Assembly (NCBI RefSeq): GCF_030272615.1
Contig: NC_081415.1
Coordinates: 506,493,373-506,557,372 of the forward strand
Length of the DNA stretch: 64,000 nucleotides
Source: Cryptomeria japonica
Lineage: Eukaryota > Streptophyta > Pinopsida > Cupressales > Cupressaceae
Reading direction: 5' to 3'
Part shown: positions 24,418-37,069 of the stretch, in pieces
Position numbering within the stretch: position 1 is the first letter of the stretch
Layout of the letters: each line of letters begins with the position of its first letter
Notes under the pieces: generated by a model
The model's input: only the letters and a program-made list of their open reading frames with translations
Databases searched by the model: none
Told to the model about the DNA's origin: nothing
Made by a program: the position numbers and the translations under genes

Positions 24418-25941
24418 TGTAGACGTATAAAAATGACTATATTCCTAAATGAATATTTTATGTTCATTTCTCTATTTAATTAAATCTAATTTAATTGAAT
24501 AACCCACATTCCTCTATTTAATTAAGTAAATTACTCAATTTATTTAAATTAAATTCACTATACCTCTTTTACCATTTAATAGAATAAATTCATTTTATTC
24601 AATTAAAACCCCTATCCACTTTTTAATTAAAATCAAATTTAATTAAAATAGTTATCCTAAATTGAATAAATCTAATTTATTTAATTTCCCCAATTGAATA
24701 AATCTAATTTGTTTAATTTCCCCAATTGCAACCAAATTGAATTAAATTCATTCAATTAAATCCTATTATCCCTTCATCCACTTGCAAAATCCTACATCTC
24801 CCACTTGCATCCTAAATCCTATTCCCAATTCTTCTAGAATCCATCTAATCCTAATCAATTAGCCCAAACCCATCCATTATCCCTTTTCCCTAAATTTGAG
24901 GTCACTTCTCAAATTTGGAGTAAAAGTCTTCTAAAACCATTAAAGCCTTTATCCATTCAACAAGCTAACTTGTTGAATACCCCCAAATTTGGAAGGACTC
25001 TTACAAATTTGTCCCCAAAGTCTTCATAACCATTAATGGTTAACTCAACCCTCTAGCATGGTTAAAGAATTTCCCTAAACTCAACCTCCATGTAACCCAA
25101 GGGTCTCATCAAGCATTTATTGCTTTGACCATGGTTATCCTTAAACCTTTGCACAAGAGTTTATCCTTTGGACAAAAGCTTTATCCAATGGGTAATCTTA
25201 ACTTAACCTTAACCCTTAACCCCTAGGGTAACCATGAGGTCTTCTCAAGCATTTAATGCTTCTTACATCTCCTCTCAACCAACCTTATGTTGACAATTGT
25301 CACCATTTCATTGGTGCCAATTGTAAACATGGATTCCTAGCTTTCAAACTTAGCCCTTGATTAACTCTTTCAATCCTGACCATCCATTGCCCTATTTTTG
25401 CTATAAATAGAGCTCTCCATCCTCCATTTTCATAGATCCAAGTCTTTAGCATCACACTTATACTAAAATCCATCCAAGCTTTAATATATCATTTGTGCTC
25501 ATCATTTTAGCCTCTCTTTTCAATAGGAATTAATCTAAATATGTATGTTTAGAGTATTTTCCTTATCATTTAGCTTAATCATAGACTAATATAGCATGCT
25601 AGGATAGCCTTGTTACTAATCTTGTCCTCTTATAAACTAGTTTATTGCATTTATAGGATCATGCATAGCTTAGGATGCATTTCATCTTAAAATCAAACAA
25701 AGCATCCCTCATTCTTGCATTTGTCATCCCTAAACCACTTTGCTCAGTGATATGAGAGCAAAGACATTGGTTTGAGGGACCTTGTGAGATAGAGAACCAT
25801 GGAACCAACCTTGGGAAGCTGAGCCATACTTCATGACTCCATAGCTTGCACCAAGAAGTCCTGTGGGTGTGTGAGCAAGGCTCCTTAGACTCTATTTTTT
25901 TTCACATTTTGAGTTCTATCGATCCGCTTTTCCCGCATACA
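24418..25941 (+). repeat. 5' LTR of gypsy A
   Basis: 1524 bp, TGTAGACG...GCATACA. The promoter TATA box (TATAAATAG) is at 25402-25410. A 32-bp tandem duplication (AATTGAATAAATCTAATTT-type unit) at about 24660-24723 is absent from the 3' LTR and accounts for the length difference. The first third is rich in TTTAATTAAA words. Confidence 0.95.
25402..25410 (+). promoter_or_regulatory. TATA box of the A 5' LTR
   Basis: TATAAATAG in the context TTGCTATAAATAGAGCTC. The same block occurs in the solo LTR (36534-36542) and the 3' LTR (43785-43793). It occurs in reverse in C (51095-51103). Confidence 0.8.
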
Positions 25942-25945
25942 TTTT

Positions 25946-25963
25946 TGGCGCCCACCATGGGGC
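25946..25963 (+). other. Primer binding site of gypsy A
   Basis: TGGCGCCCACCATGGGGC begins four bases after the LTR end. TGGCGCC-type starts are common in plant gypsy primer sites. I do not assign the tRNA. Confidence 0.85.
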
Positions 25964-28900
25964 CCGACCCCATGTATCAAATCGCTTTTTAAATTTAACC
26001 TCTTTTGTAGGTCTGCGGGAAACAAGAATCAACGCATGGGAAGCATTCCCTAGCGCATCTGGTTAACAGCCTAGCACATCCTGCTTACTGTTCAGCATGT
26101 TGGGTCCATCATATAGCACGTGAAGCCTTTAAATTAGTGCATCGTCCCACTAATATTTTCCTGTAGGTCTCGGTGCAGGAGAAAAACAGTGCGGTGCATC
26201 CGGAAACCAGTTTAGCGCTTTCAGAAAATAGCTTAGTGCATCGGGTTTGTTTGATAGCGCATCTCGCCCATTCTGTAGCGCGTACAGTTTGTCTTGTAGC
26301 GCATCACCGACAAAAAACAAAATAAAATAAAATTGTAACTGAACTTAAAAGTTAGACTTGTAGAAGTCCACTAGATCCAAAATCTTTCTAATTGTTTTGA
26401 GTTGATGTTTTGCAGGATTTCTAACATCTTATTGCAGGGATGAGCTTAGTTATTTTTAGAGTTATACATAGTTTAGATTTTTACTAACTTAGTTAAGTTA
26501 GTTAAAATTTAAAAAAATTTTAAACTCTTGTTAAATAAAATCAAACTCACCTTATTTGGGCTGTAAAAACGAACCACAACAATTTTTCTTGCTTTTCTAG
26601 GAGAGAAAATTTTCAATTTGGGTTATAAAAAGAACAAAACAAATCTTTCTTTTTGCAAAAATAGCTTTAAAAAAAAAGAACCTCACCATCCTTTGGTGTT
26701 TAAAAGGATTCACTTCATTTTGCAAAGTAAAAGAACCTCATCTTCATTTTGTGCAAGGCAAAGAGGGAAAGTTTTCCCCTATTGACTTTAATTTTGTTGA
26801 CCAAACATCACAATTTACTTTGTTGACCAGACTTGTTTTACAAAAGTTTTGGAAATACACACTTTTCTATAAAGGGTTAAAAAAAACATCATGCTTTTTG
26901 GAGCAACATCTCCAAGTAGAAGTTAGCAAATCATTGTCTTAAAGGATAAAAAGAACAACTTGTTTGCCTTGTCTCGAAAGTGGAAGGAATATGCTCTCCC
27001 CTTAACTGGGTGATAAAAAATCTAGACCACTCTTAAAGCTTTCTTTACTTCAAGCAATAAATCCTTTAGCAGGCCTGCCTTCCCGAGGAGTTGAAATAAA
27101 CTCTTAAAGTCATTTATGGCCGGTGTGAAGGGAACGACCTAAGTGGGAAATGACTTTGACGCCAAGTGTTCCAACCCACTATAATCAAAAGTGGAAAGAG
27201 ACGAAAGTCCTTTTCAACGGTTGCGTGCAGCGATTAGTCTTCCCCCAATATCCTTGAGATACGTAAAGCCTTTGTTCTAAAGGTTGGGAAGCCTCCTAAG
27301 GGAGTTTATCACTGACGGCCGAACAAGAAGCCTGATTATGAACTATAGAAATAGAAACCTTGAGCCGAGTCAGTAACCAGACATTTGTAATATCATAGTG
27401 CAAGGGTCAGGAAGAATCCACCCCCAAGATCACTCACCATATATCTCCCAAGATAACTACTCAATTGTGAAGCAATTCACTTTGAGTTAATTTCTGGCAA
27501 AAGACACAAAAAATAGGCGCCCTCTAGGGGGTGACATGGCTGTTTGAGCTGACGAAGTATCGAGACTAGTGGGCTGTGATGTTACTTATGACCTTTGAAT
27601 AAAGAGTCTTCTTGAAGTGTATTATTTATATCCAAACCTGTTAAAACATTGGGGATTTGAACACATCCTCGCAGAACATACACTTTTTGTTAGCTTAAGC
27701 AAAATGGTTGTCTCTTTGGTGCTATGTTTGCATTTATTACTTCAGAAAATCATCCATCAAAATTGAAAAACTCATAACAAAATTCCAAAAATTGCAAAAA
27801 CCAACCAAAGGAAAATATCAGGATAGTCTAGCGCGTGAGAGAAACTTCTTAGCGCGTGTGGTACATTTGTTAGCGCATCAGAACATCAAGTTAGCCTGTC
27901 CGGTTAAAACAGTAGCGTTCTACCAAAATTTCAAAACAACATTAAATAGTCAGCGCATCCGAAAAATAGCCTAGCACGTTGAAACATCATCTTAGCGCGT
28001 AGGAGTCAAACAATAGCGTGTAAAGTTTAACAGTTAGCGCATAGCAGACCCATATTAGCGCATAAACTTTTTGAGAAAAACATAAAACAAATTTTAGCAG
28101 TCTAAAAAAGTTAGCGCGTGGCCGGGGGAAGCTTAGCACGTGTGGTCTTTTTCTTAGCGCGTAAAGAAATTTCTGTAGTGCATCTCGTCTCTGTTTTAGT
28201 GCGTGACCAAACCCAGAAAAACAAGGGGCAAAACAGTGAAGAATTTTGAAAACTTAAAAGACATTTTTGGAAACCTCTTTTAATCAGCATCATTTTTCAT
28301 CAAAACAGAGTATCGAAAACAGAGCTTTAAAAATTATTTCTTGAGCAAAATTTGTGTCAAACAAAAGTTGTAAAAATCCAAAATTGGTTGCGCGATAAAA
28401 TATATCTATCCTATCAAAATCAGGAAATATCATCACAAGTGACAAATAGGTCCTTTATCATCTTGCAGATTTTATCTCAAAGACACTTGTTTAAAACCTC
28501 AGGTTGTCAAATCAAGTTTCCATATCGGGAGACTTTATTTATATCATTTGACATGCTTTGTCGTGAAGGGGCATCTAAACCTTCACTTTGATAAAGTAAA
28601 ACTTGAATTTTCAAAGCAAGATCAGCTGAATCCAAAACAATTCAAAGGAAACCATTGATCATTTATGCATGACTAATCCCCATATTCTGAGAAGAAAGAA
28701 TATTTATCGTAACACCATGTTGAAGAAACAACAACCAAGTTTTTCCAAATTTATCAAAAGAAACAAATTTTTATACATCAATCGTCAACTCTTTAAATCT
28801 CATTGAACATTCTTTCATCACGTCAAACTTTATATCCAAAACAAATCCAACGAATTTGATAAAGAGCCTTTAAAGACTAGGGCATATTGTCAAAAATCCG

Positions 28901-29054
28901 CATTTAATCAAATCATAAACCGTGGAGGAAAGATCAATCCGACATTCTTGCCCGATGAGTGCATCACTTACAACACACCCCGACTTGAACCACTAACTCC
29001 CGAACAACATATCGAAGAGGATTTTGTCCCCTTCGTCACATAGTTTCTACTAAA
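25964..29054 (+). other. Long leader of gypsy A with TAGCGC motifs
   Basis: About 3.1 kb without a convincing gene, between primer site and gag. Two clusters of the motif TAGCGC(A/G)T lie at about 26050-26310 and 27825-28200, with 13 exact TAGCGC copies. Many variants (TAGCAC, TAGTGC) fit CpG decay. The stretch 26990-27640 holds structured-looking mixed sequence of unknown role. Short frames here (26751-26942, 27708-27974, 28352-28591) look incidental. Confidence 0.75.
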
Positions 29055-30956
29055 ATGCCTGTTACTCGCTCTCAACAAAACAAACAAAGCGAGGCACAAG
29101 CAGAATTCAGTATGAATCGAAGGTTATCAAATCCTTTTGAAGGTCCACATCTAGAGGATATTGAAATTTCTGAAGAACTTCTTCAGGAATGCCAAGAAAG
29201 TGCTTCATTCCAAAAACTTGTGGAAAGACTCATGGAAAATGACAAGGAAACATACTTGCTCATGCTCACAAGCAAAGGGGTCAAACTCCCTAAAGACTTT
29301 GACACAGACGTGTTTAGAACAAGACCTCAACTTTACGAATATCAAGAACGCCAGCGAGAAGGGGAAGTACGCGACCCGGAACAGGACATCCTCGATTAAA
29401 ACATACCGGAACAACATACACCAGGGAAAAACATCCCTGAGCAACACATCCCCGAGCAAAACATACCGTTCCATACACCATTTCAATCTAGGATTAATGC
29501 AAGGGAAGAACTCTTCCCTCGGCAAAACAATGCACCTTTGGTTGCCCTTACTCAACAAATGCAAATATTGCAAAGACAAATGCAAGACATGCAACAAGAG
29601 ACGACAATGCGGTACTCATTAAACGAAATTTGTCCTTATCCCTTTGACAAAAGATTGCACATGATCCCTTTTCCTCCAAACTCAGACGTACCTAAATTTG
29701 ACAAGTATGATGGAAAAAGCGATCCCCGTGATCATGTCAGAGAATTCTGTACCATGAGTCTTGAATTTGCTCATGATGACACCTATCTAACGAGGTTATT
29801 CCCAAGAAGCTTGGGAGGAAAAACAATGGCATGGTTATCCAAAATTACATCTCCTGTCAGATCATTTGATGAATTGGTCAACAAATTCATAACACAATAT
29901 TCCTATAACATTCAACATGCTATAACCATGCTAGACGTCTACAACACCAAACAAAAAAACAATGAAACATTCATGATATTCCTTCAACGTTGGCGACGTA
30001 TGGTTTCACGATATCCTCAAGACATTCCTGAAAAGGAGAAAATGGAAATTTTCATTGACAACTTGAATGGTGAGATGAGTTATAGACTCAAACTCCAATG
30101 CATACTGTCCTTCGCTAAATTGATTGAAAACAATATTCAAGTAGAAGAGGCATGTGTCAAAAAGAGAACGCTCAAATTCTTCAAAGAAGGAACAAATTCA
30201 TCAAACTACAATAACCAAAACAACAACAACTTAGACAAGTCTAGATTCTGGACTCAAAACAAAATGAAGGCAACAATGAATCACATGATCCAAAATCTAA
30301 ACAACCAGTGCTCGCATTATCAGGAAATACTCAAGCTACGAAGATTCCTAAAGGTGCTAACCCAGACGCTAATACATACACACCGAATACCAATCAAGCT
30401 CAACCCAACACAAACAACACCAACGATACTCAAAACAAAACCACAAATCAAGGACCTAATAACAATTCACGAGATGGCACCAACAATTTCCAAAAACGTG
30501 TCTTCACACCACTGGGACAATCACTGGAGCTAGCATTCAGAGAACTCCTAGCAAACAAGATTATCTCTTTGCTCGTGATCAACAACTATGAACCCCAAAT
30601 CAAACCACCTTGGTGGAATGACTCACACTTTTGAGATTTTCATCGCAACAAAGGTCATCGAACAAACGATTGCAGGAGATTGAAAAACATTGTTCAGGAC
30701 ATGATTGATCGAGGTGATTTAACAGTGGATGGTCTCAAAACAAATGGTGACCATGGAGCCTTTAAAAATCCTCTTCCAAACTACAACAAAGATGGAGCTT
30801 CAACCTCAAACGATACACATGGATCTCATATCAATCACATCTACAATAACACCATCAATCACATATCAACTGAAGACCATCATGTAATCGTCATCACAAT
30901 CCAAGACCAACATAATCATGAATCTATCAATGTAACAACCAGAGCTTAGAAATATG
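29055..30956 (+). pseudogene. Gypsy A gag, broken
   Basis: The start MPVTRSQQNKQSEA (29055) is typical of plant gypsy gag. A CAA-to-TAA-like stop at 29397 splits the first 114 codons from the rest in the same frame. The Retrotrans_gag core lies at about 29690-30110 (PKFDKYDGKSDPRDHV, then MAWLSK and FMIFLQRWRR). Near 30300 the frame shifts. The new frame holds a Q/N-rich linker, RVFTPLGQSLELAF, and a zinc-knuckle-like HRNKGHRTNDC region (about 30640-30680) just after a TGA. Further stops follow. The corresponding part of C is intact. Confidence 0.88.
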
Positions 30957-32850
30957 TCTTGAAGGGCCACACAACAACAACAACCACTACACCAAGAATC
31001 CAATATGATTTAGTCAGCCAACTACGCAAAACTCCTGCTCAAATATCTATACTAGAATTGCTGAAACTATCGCCAAAACACAAAGACATATTGGAACAAG
31101 CGCTGTTGGAAACCAATGTACCTCAAGATCTGGATGCTGACAAATTCCAAGCCATGGTCGCTCATATGACAGGGCCTCATAATCTCACCTTCTCAGAGCA
31201 TGATAATACTTCCTTAAGTCATTCACATAACACTTCCCTCCATATTGAAGTCATCGTTTATAAACACTGAGTAAAAAGAGTATTGATAGATGGAGGAGCT
31301 GGACTTAATATATGTACCTTAGAACTTATCTATGCATTAGGCTTCTCCGAGGAGTCTATTGATCCATGTAAAAAGATTACCATAAAGGCATATGATGATG
31401 AGGAAAGATCATTTAAAGGAACTGTGATGTTACCCATTCAAGTTGGACTAGTGCAAAAGGATACTATGTGTCAGGTCTTAGACATAGACCTCACATACAA
31501 TATTTTATTAGGTTGACCCTGGATACATGAAATGCAAGCAGTGCCTTCTACGTATCACTAGTGTGTCAAATTTCCCTATAACGGACAAGAGGTCTCTATA
31601 TCTGCTGATCACAATCCATTTCAACATTGTAATGCAATGGGGGCAGCCTAGGATAGTTTGGTTCCCCATAATAGGGAAAAACAGAAATCCTCAACATCAG
31701 ATCTACAAAAGGCAAAGCCCGAATCATTACCTAGAGATTTCAAGCAGAAAATGCAAATCAAAAAATAAGGTATGGGAGAATACTCTTTGGAACCCATGTG
31801 TTTGGCCAACTTACCAACACCACCCAGATCTCATGGATTACTCACAACATCAACACATCAGGTAACTCAGCCCATCACCAAACTTGATGGTACCTTCATC
31901 CAACTAGGCACTCTAGCACATGAATCAGAAGAAAATGACATTCTTAGTTGGTTATACAAAGATGAGGAAGAAGATAATAGAGCAGCTGCTCTGGACATAG
32001 TTCTACCAACACACCTATATGGAAAGGGCTACTTAATCATGCAACAAATGGGATATGATGGTAAAGGACCTATTGGAAAATGCAAAGGAGTCATTGAACC
32101 AATAGACCTTCCTTCACAACTCAGTAGAGACAAAACAAGATTGGGCTGTAAACTCACTTTCCTATTAAGAAAGATTCCACGCATAACTCCAAAACCTCAA
32201 TGGAAAGCAAAGAAGAAGTACAAAGAAGAATCCTAGCAGGAAGCACTATTTGAGTCAGCAGAAACAATCCGCAAGGCACGTGAACATCAAGAACAGAAGC
32301 AGCATCAGAAAAAGCTCCTCATTCATAAGAAGGCCATATTTGCAGCAGTAGCTCATATTCAAACACTAATATCTAAAAAACAAACAGAATCATTTCCTGA
32401 TACTGTTATTCCTCCCCAAGGAGGCACAATATATGAACAAATACAAAAGGTAGAAGCAGGATCCGACACAGAATCAGCAAAGACTATCAAACTAGTATCC
32501 ATCATCAAAGATCTATTTTCACCATACAACATACCTGTTTACAGCACTGATAAAATTTGGGATGATAACTCAGAGACTGATTCCAATGAATATGAATGGG
32601 ATAGCTGCTCAAACGCTACTGGAGATACTATTGACAATACTAGCTCCATATCAAGAAGAGCATAACACAGAAGATGGACTACCTAAATTTGGACTGCAGA
32701 ATATCTATGATGCCACGGAAAGCGAACAGAAACATTATGAACAAGTCTATACGGAGGATGATACCATCGAAGACCTCGATGAAATCCTTGACTTCTGTAA
32801 AACAAAACCAATCATGATGAAACCTTTGTCTTAACACTTACAGTAGCAGA
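30957..32850 (+). pseudogene. Gypsy A protease and G-patch region, broken
   Basis: Frame-2 sequence carries the aspartic protease motif LIDGGAGLNICTLE (about 31281-31322) and the downstream TYNILLG of the protease fold. A G-patch-like domain follows at about 32020-32150 (YGKGYLIMQQMGYDGKG). Stops interrupt at about 30946, 31268, 31514, 31559 and 31766 and after 32233. The linker to RT (32240-32980) is acidic and changes frame. Confidence 0.85.
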
Positions 32851-32986
32851 ACTTGATCCGCCAAATGATTCCTTACCACTTGTCTTTCCCGACCTCATTA
32901 ATTGGGATGAACCCGAAATACATGATATACCAATTTTCCCAGATGATGAATCTATTATCCACTACCTATGTACCATTAACTCGAAA

Positions 32987-34144
32987 ATGGGCTCTACTAG
33001 TGAACAAAATAAGGATGTCTGCAAACCAGGGAGTGCCAAGTCTCTCAGTCGCAAAAATGAACCAAATAAAAGATCTGATGCTGAAAAACAGTCAATGGCA
33101 GCTCTCGATCACAAAAAAGTAAAAATAAAGGACGCATCTAAGGGTGAAAACCTTTTTAAGGCACCTAAGGATGGGAGACTTGACACTCTTCCTGAACATT
33201 TTCATGAGCGATCACCCATATTGATTGAGCCAACTCAATCAATCAACATTGGTACTACAGAAGCAGTAAAAAACATACACCTAGCAGAATCTTTGACAAA
33301 GGAGGAAAAATCAGCATTTATCATCTTTTTTAAAGAAAAGCAAATTAACTTTGTTTGGTCATATGCAGATATGCCCGGAATTGATCCACACTTGATCATG
33401 CATCACTTGTCCATCTCTCCAGGAGTTAAGCCAGTCATGCAAAAACTACGAAAAATGAATCCACAGGTGGCACTCATGGTCAAGGCTGAAATAAAGAAAC
33501 TATTAGATGTCGGATTCATTCGACCCATCGACTATGCAGAATGGATTTCCAACATAGTACCAGTATCAAAACCAGACGACAGTATCAAAATCTACACTAA
33601 TTTCAGAGATGTCAACAAAGCCTGTCCAAAGGATGACTTTCCTCTGCCCAGTATCGACATAATTGTAAACCTCACAATGGGTCATGCAATGCTCTCACTA
33701 ATGGATGGTTTTTCAAGTTATAATCAAATAAAAATAGCCCTAGAGGATCAAGATAAAACAACGTTTACCTGTCCTTGGGGAACGTACTGTTGGAATGTTA
33801 TGCCTTTTGGCTTAAAGAATGCAGGAGCTACCTATCAACGAGCAATGACAACAATCTTTAATGAGATGATGCATACCTTCATGGAAGACTATGTGGATGA
33901 TTTACTAGCTAAATCCTTCACCAAAGAAGAACACCTCAACATCTTAACAAAGATTTTTGATCGATTGGAGAAATTCCAAGTCAGGCTCAACCCTAAGAAG
34001 TATGTCTTTGGGGTTACATCAGGCAAGTTACTAGGCTACATAGTCTCAGCTAAAGGTATTGAAGTGGATCTAGCAAAGGTACAAGCCTTTATGGAGATGC
34101 CACCACCAAAGAATATCAGTCAGCTCAGATCTTTACAAGGATGA
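32987..34144 (+). pseudogene. Gypsy A reverse transcriptase domain
   Basis: One 385-codon open stretch covers the whole RT fold: KLLDVGFIRPIDYAEW, the CPKDDFPLP region, SLMDGFSSYNQIKIA, MPFGLKNAGATYQRAM and EDYVDDLLAKS. The catalytic YVDD (33890-33901) is intact. The FRD motif reads TNFRD where C has TDFRD. A stop directly follows SLRSLQG (34142-34144), so the domain is cut off from RNase H. Confidence 0.92.
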
Positions 34145-35160
34145 CTCCAATCAATCAGGTGATTCATCGCTCAACTAGCTGATAAAAGTCTACCATTCAA
34201 TTATTTTCTACATAAGAACGTACCTTTCAGATGGGAAGCCAAGTGTGCAGAATATTTTTATCAAATCAAACAGTATCTGATGAACCCACCAGTTCTAGTA
34301 CCACCAATAGCAGGAAAGTCACTCATTTTATACATTTCAACAACAAATATATCACTGGGGCACTATTGGCACAAGAATATCAACAAGGAAAGGAACGAGC
34401 CATATACTACATTAGTAGGAAATTGAATGGGTATGAACTCAACTATACATAAATTGAGAAAGCTTGTCTAATAGTAGTCTTCGCATCTCAAAAGTTCCGA
34501 CATTATATGCTAGCACACATAGTTAAGCTAGTGGCAAAAATTGATCCTCTCAAATATCTACTCAGCAAGGTATCTCTTACAGACCGATTGGCTAAATGGG
34601 TCATGATTCTCAGTGAATTTGATATCCACTACATAGAACGAAGAGCTATCAAAGGACAAGCAATTGTGGATCAACTAGCTAAAGCACCGCTACCAGGAAA
34701 ACAAACTATGGAGATTGAATTTCTGTACATGGACGTTCTTGCTATTTCTACCACACAATGGACCCTATACTTTGACGGATCCTACACACAACATGGTTCA
34801 GGTGCTGGAATTCTATTCATCACTCCTAAAGGGCATACTATACCAAGATCATATCGGCTTATGTTCCCATGCACAAATAATGTGGCTGAATATGAGGCAT
34901 TGGTTATAGGCATCAAAATGGCCGTAGAATGGAAAATCATAGAGTTAATGGTCTATGGAGATTCATAACTAGTCGTCAATCAAATCAACAACGACTATCA
35001 GACAAAGGATGACAAGCTACTACCCTACAAGTGAATGGTGGATGACTTCAAACAGTATTTTGTACACATCACCTTCGAGCAAATACCAAGGTTGAACAAC
35101 AAAGCAGCCGATGCCATGGCTACTATCGCTTCATTACTACAAATTCTAGAACAACAGAGT
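34145..35160 (+). pseudogene. Gypsy A RNase H domains (two), broken
   Basis: The first RNase H-like module (about 34230-34690) shows AIYYISRKLNGYELNY and KIDPLKYLLSKVSL but lacks a recognisable TDAS motif. The second (about 34760-35150) shows LYFDGSYTQHGSGAG, the CTNNVAEYEAL motif and NKAADAMATIAS, with catalytic acidic residues visible. Stops at 34450, 34966 and 35032 break it. A dual RNase H is a mark of the Tat branch. Confidence 0.85.
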
Positions 35161-35620
35161 CGTTACGAGTTTCTGGTAGAGCAACCGTTCTCCCCAGCCT
35201 ATGACCACTTTGAATCCCATGTTATCTATGCCTTAACCGGTTCAGATTCCCTTTTATATGGACCCATATATGATTATCTAAAGAACAACATCCTACCCAT
35301 TAACCAATCCCGTAACCAAAAACATAATTTTATCCGACAAGCTGCCCGTTATACCCTTACCGCTGATACTTTGTACCGTCGAGGTCTAGATGGTACTCTT
35401 CTTTGTTGCCTTGATCGTAATGAATCTGATTCCGCTTTACACGAGCTTCATGAAGGTATTTGTCGCACACATTCAAGTGGGACTACTCTTGCTAAAAAGC
35501 TTCTAAGGATGGGATACTACTGGCCTACAATGGAAAAAGATTCTTACCACTTCGCCAAGAAGTGTCCTAAATGCCAGATCCATGACAATATGATACATGC
35601 ACCAGCACAGGAACTGTAGT
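35161..35620 (+). pseudogene. Gypsy A integrase, N-terminal part
   Basis: The integrase zinc-binding HHCC module is readable: LHEGICRTHSSG and KCPKCQIHDN (about 35440-35585), preceded by TADTLYRRGLDGTLL. The frame ends in a stop two codons before the solo LTR insertion; that stop probably arose by C-to-T change in the target site. Confidence 0.9.
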
Positions 35621-37069
35621 TGTAGACATATAAAAATGACCATATTCCTAAATGAATATTTTATGTTCATTTCTCTATTTAATTAAATCCAGTTTAATTA
35701 AATTACCCGCATTCCTCTATTTAATTAAGTAAATTACTCAATTAAATTCACTATACCCATTTAATGAATAAATCATTTTATTCAATTAAATCCCCCCTAT
35801 CCACTTTTAATTAAATTCAAATTTAATTAAATAGTTATCCTAAATTAAATAAATCTAATTTATTTAATTTCCCCAAATTGCAACCAAATTGAAGTAAATT
35901 AACTTTATTTCAATTAAATCCTATTATCCCTCCACCCACTTGCAAAATCCTACATCTCCCACTTGCCTTCCTAAACCCCTTCCTAAACCCCTTCCTAATT
36001 CTTCTAGACTCTTCTAATCGCTTCTACTTAGCCTAACCCATCTTCTAAACTTTGTCAGATCCCTAAGCAAGGGGAGGTCACTTCTCAAAACCTTAAAGTC
36101 TTTGATAACCATTAAAGGCTTCAAATCTTCAACCACTTAATATCCCCAAAGTCTCCCAAACCATTAATGGTGAATTCAACCCTCTTACATGGTTAGAGAC
36201 TTTTTGCCTAACTTAACCTTCATCCAACCCAAGGGTCTCATCAAGACTTTAATGCTTTGACCATGATTATATCTTAATCATTTGAACAAGAGTTTATCCT
36301 TGGATTATCTCTTAATCCAATGGGTAAGCCTAACTTAAGCTTAACCCTTACCCTCTAGATAACCATAAGGTCTTCTCAGGCATTTAATGCCTCCAACCCC
36401 TTCTCTCAGCCCAACCCTATGTTGACACTTGTCACCATTTCATTAGTGCAAATTGCAAACATGGATTCCCAACTTTCAAACTTAGCCCTTGATTAAACCT
36501 TTCAATCCTGACCATCCATTGCCCTATTTTTGCTATAAATAGAGCTCTCATTCCTCCATTTTTAAGAATCCAAGTTTGTAGTATCATACTTATGCTCAAA
36601 TATATTCAAGCTTTCATTTCATATATGCTCATCATTTTAGCCTCTCTTTAAATCAGAAATTAATCTAAATATGCTAATTTAGAGTATGTTCCTTATCATA
36701 TAGCTTAAATCATTGAACTAATATAGTATGCTAGGATAGTTGTTTACTAACCTTGTCATCTTATAGTTAGTTTATTGCATTTCTAGAATCATGCATAGCT
36801 TAGGATGCATCTCATATTAAAATCAACAAAAGCATCCCTCGTTCTTGCATTTGCCATCCCTAAACCATTTTGCTTAGTGATCTGAGAGCAAAAACATTGG
36901 TTTGAGGGACCGTGTAAGATAGAGAACCATGAGACCAACCTTGGGAAGCTGAGTGATACTTCATTACTCCATAGCTTGCACCAAGAAGTCTTGTGGGTGT
37001 GTGAGCAAGGCTCCCTAGAGCTCCATTTTTCACATATTGAGTTCTATCGACCCGCTTTTCCCGCATACA
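35621..37069 (+). repeat. Solo LTR E inside A integrase
   Basis: 1449 bp, TGTAGACAT...GCATACA, related to but clearly different from the LTRs of A. No primer site or interior follows; instead integrase resumes at once. The flanks GTAGT (35616-35620) and ACAGC (37070-37074) fit one GCAGC target duplication after C-to-T changes on opposite strands. TATA box TATAAATAG at 36534-36542. It arose by insertion of a relative followed by LTR-LTR recombination. The minus-strand frame at 36860-37066 is incidental. Confidence 0.9.

Noticed and set aside
26050-28200. TAGCGC motifs as a coding repeat
   Set aside because: TAG within the motif makes a stop in one frame, spacing is not a multiple of three, and no open frame spans the clusters.
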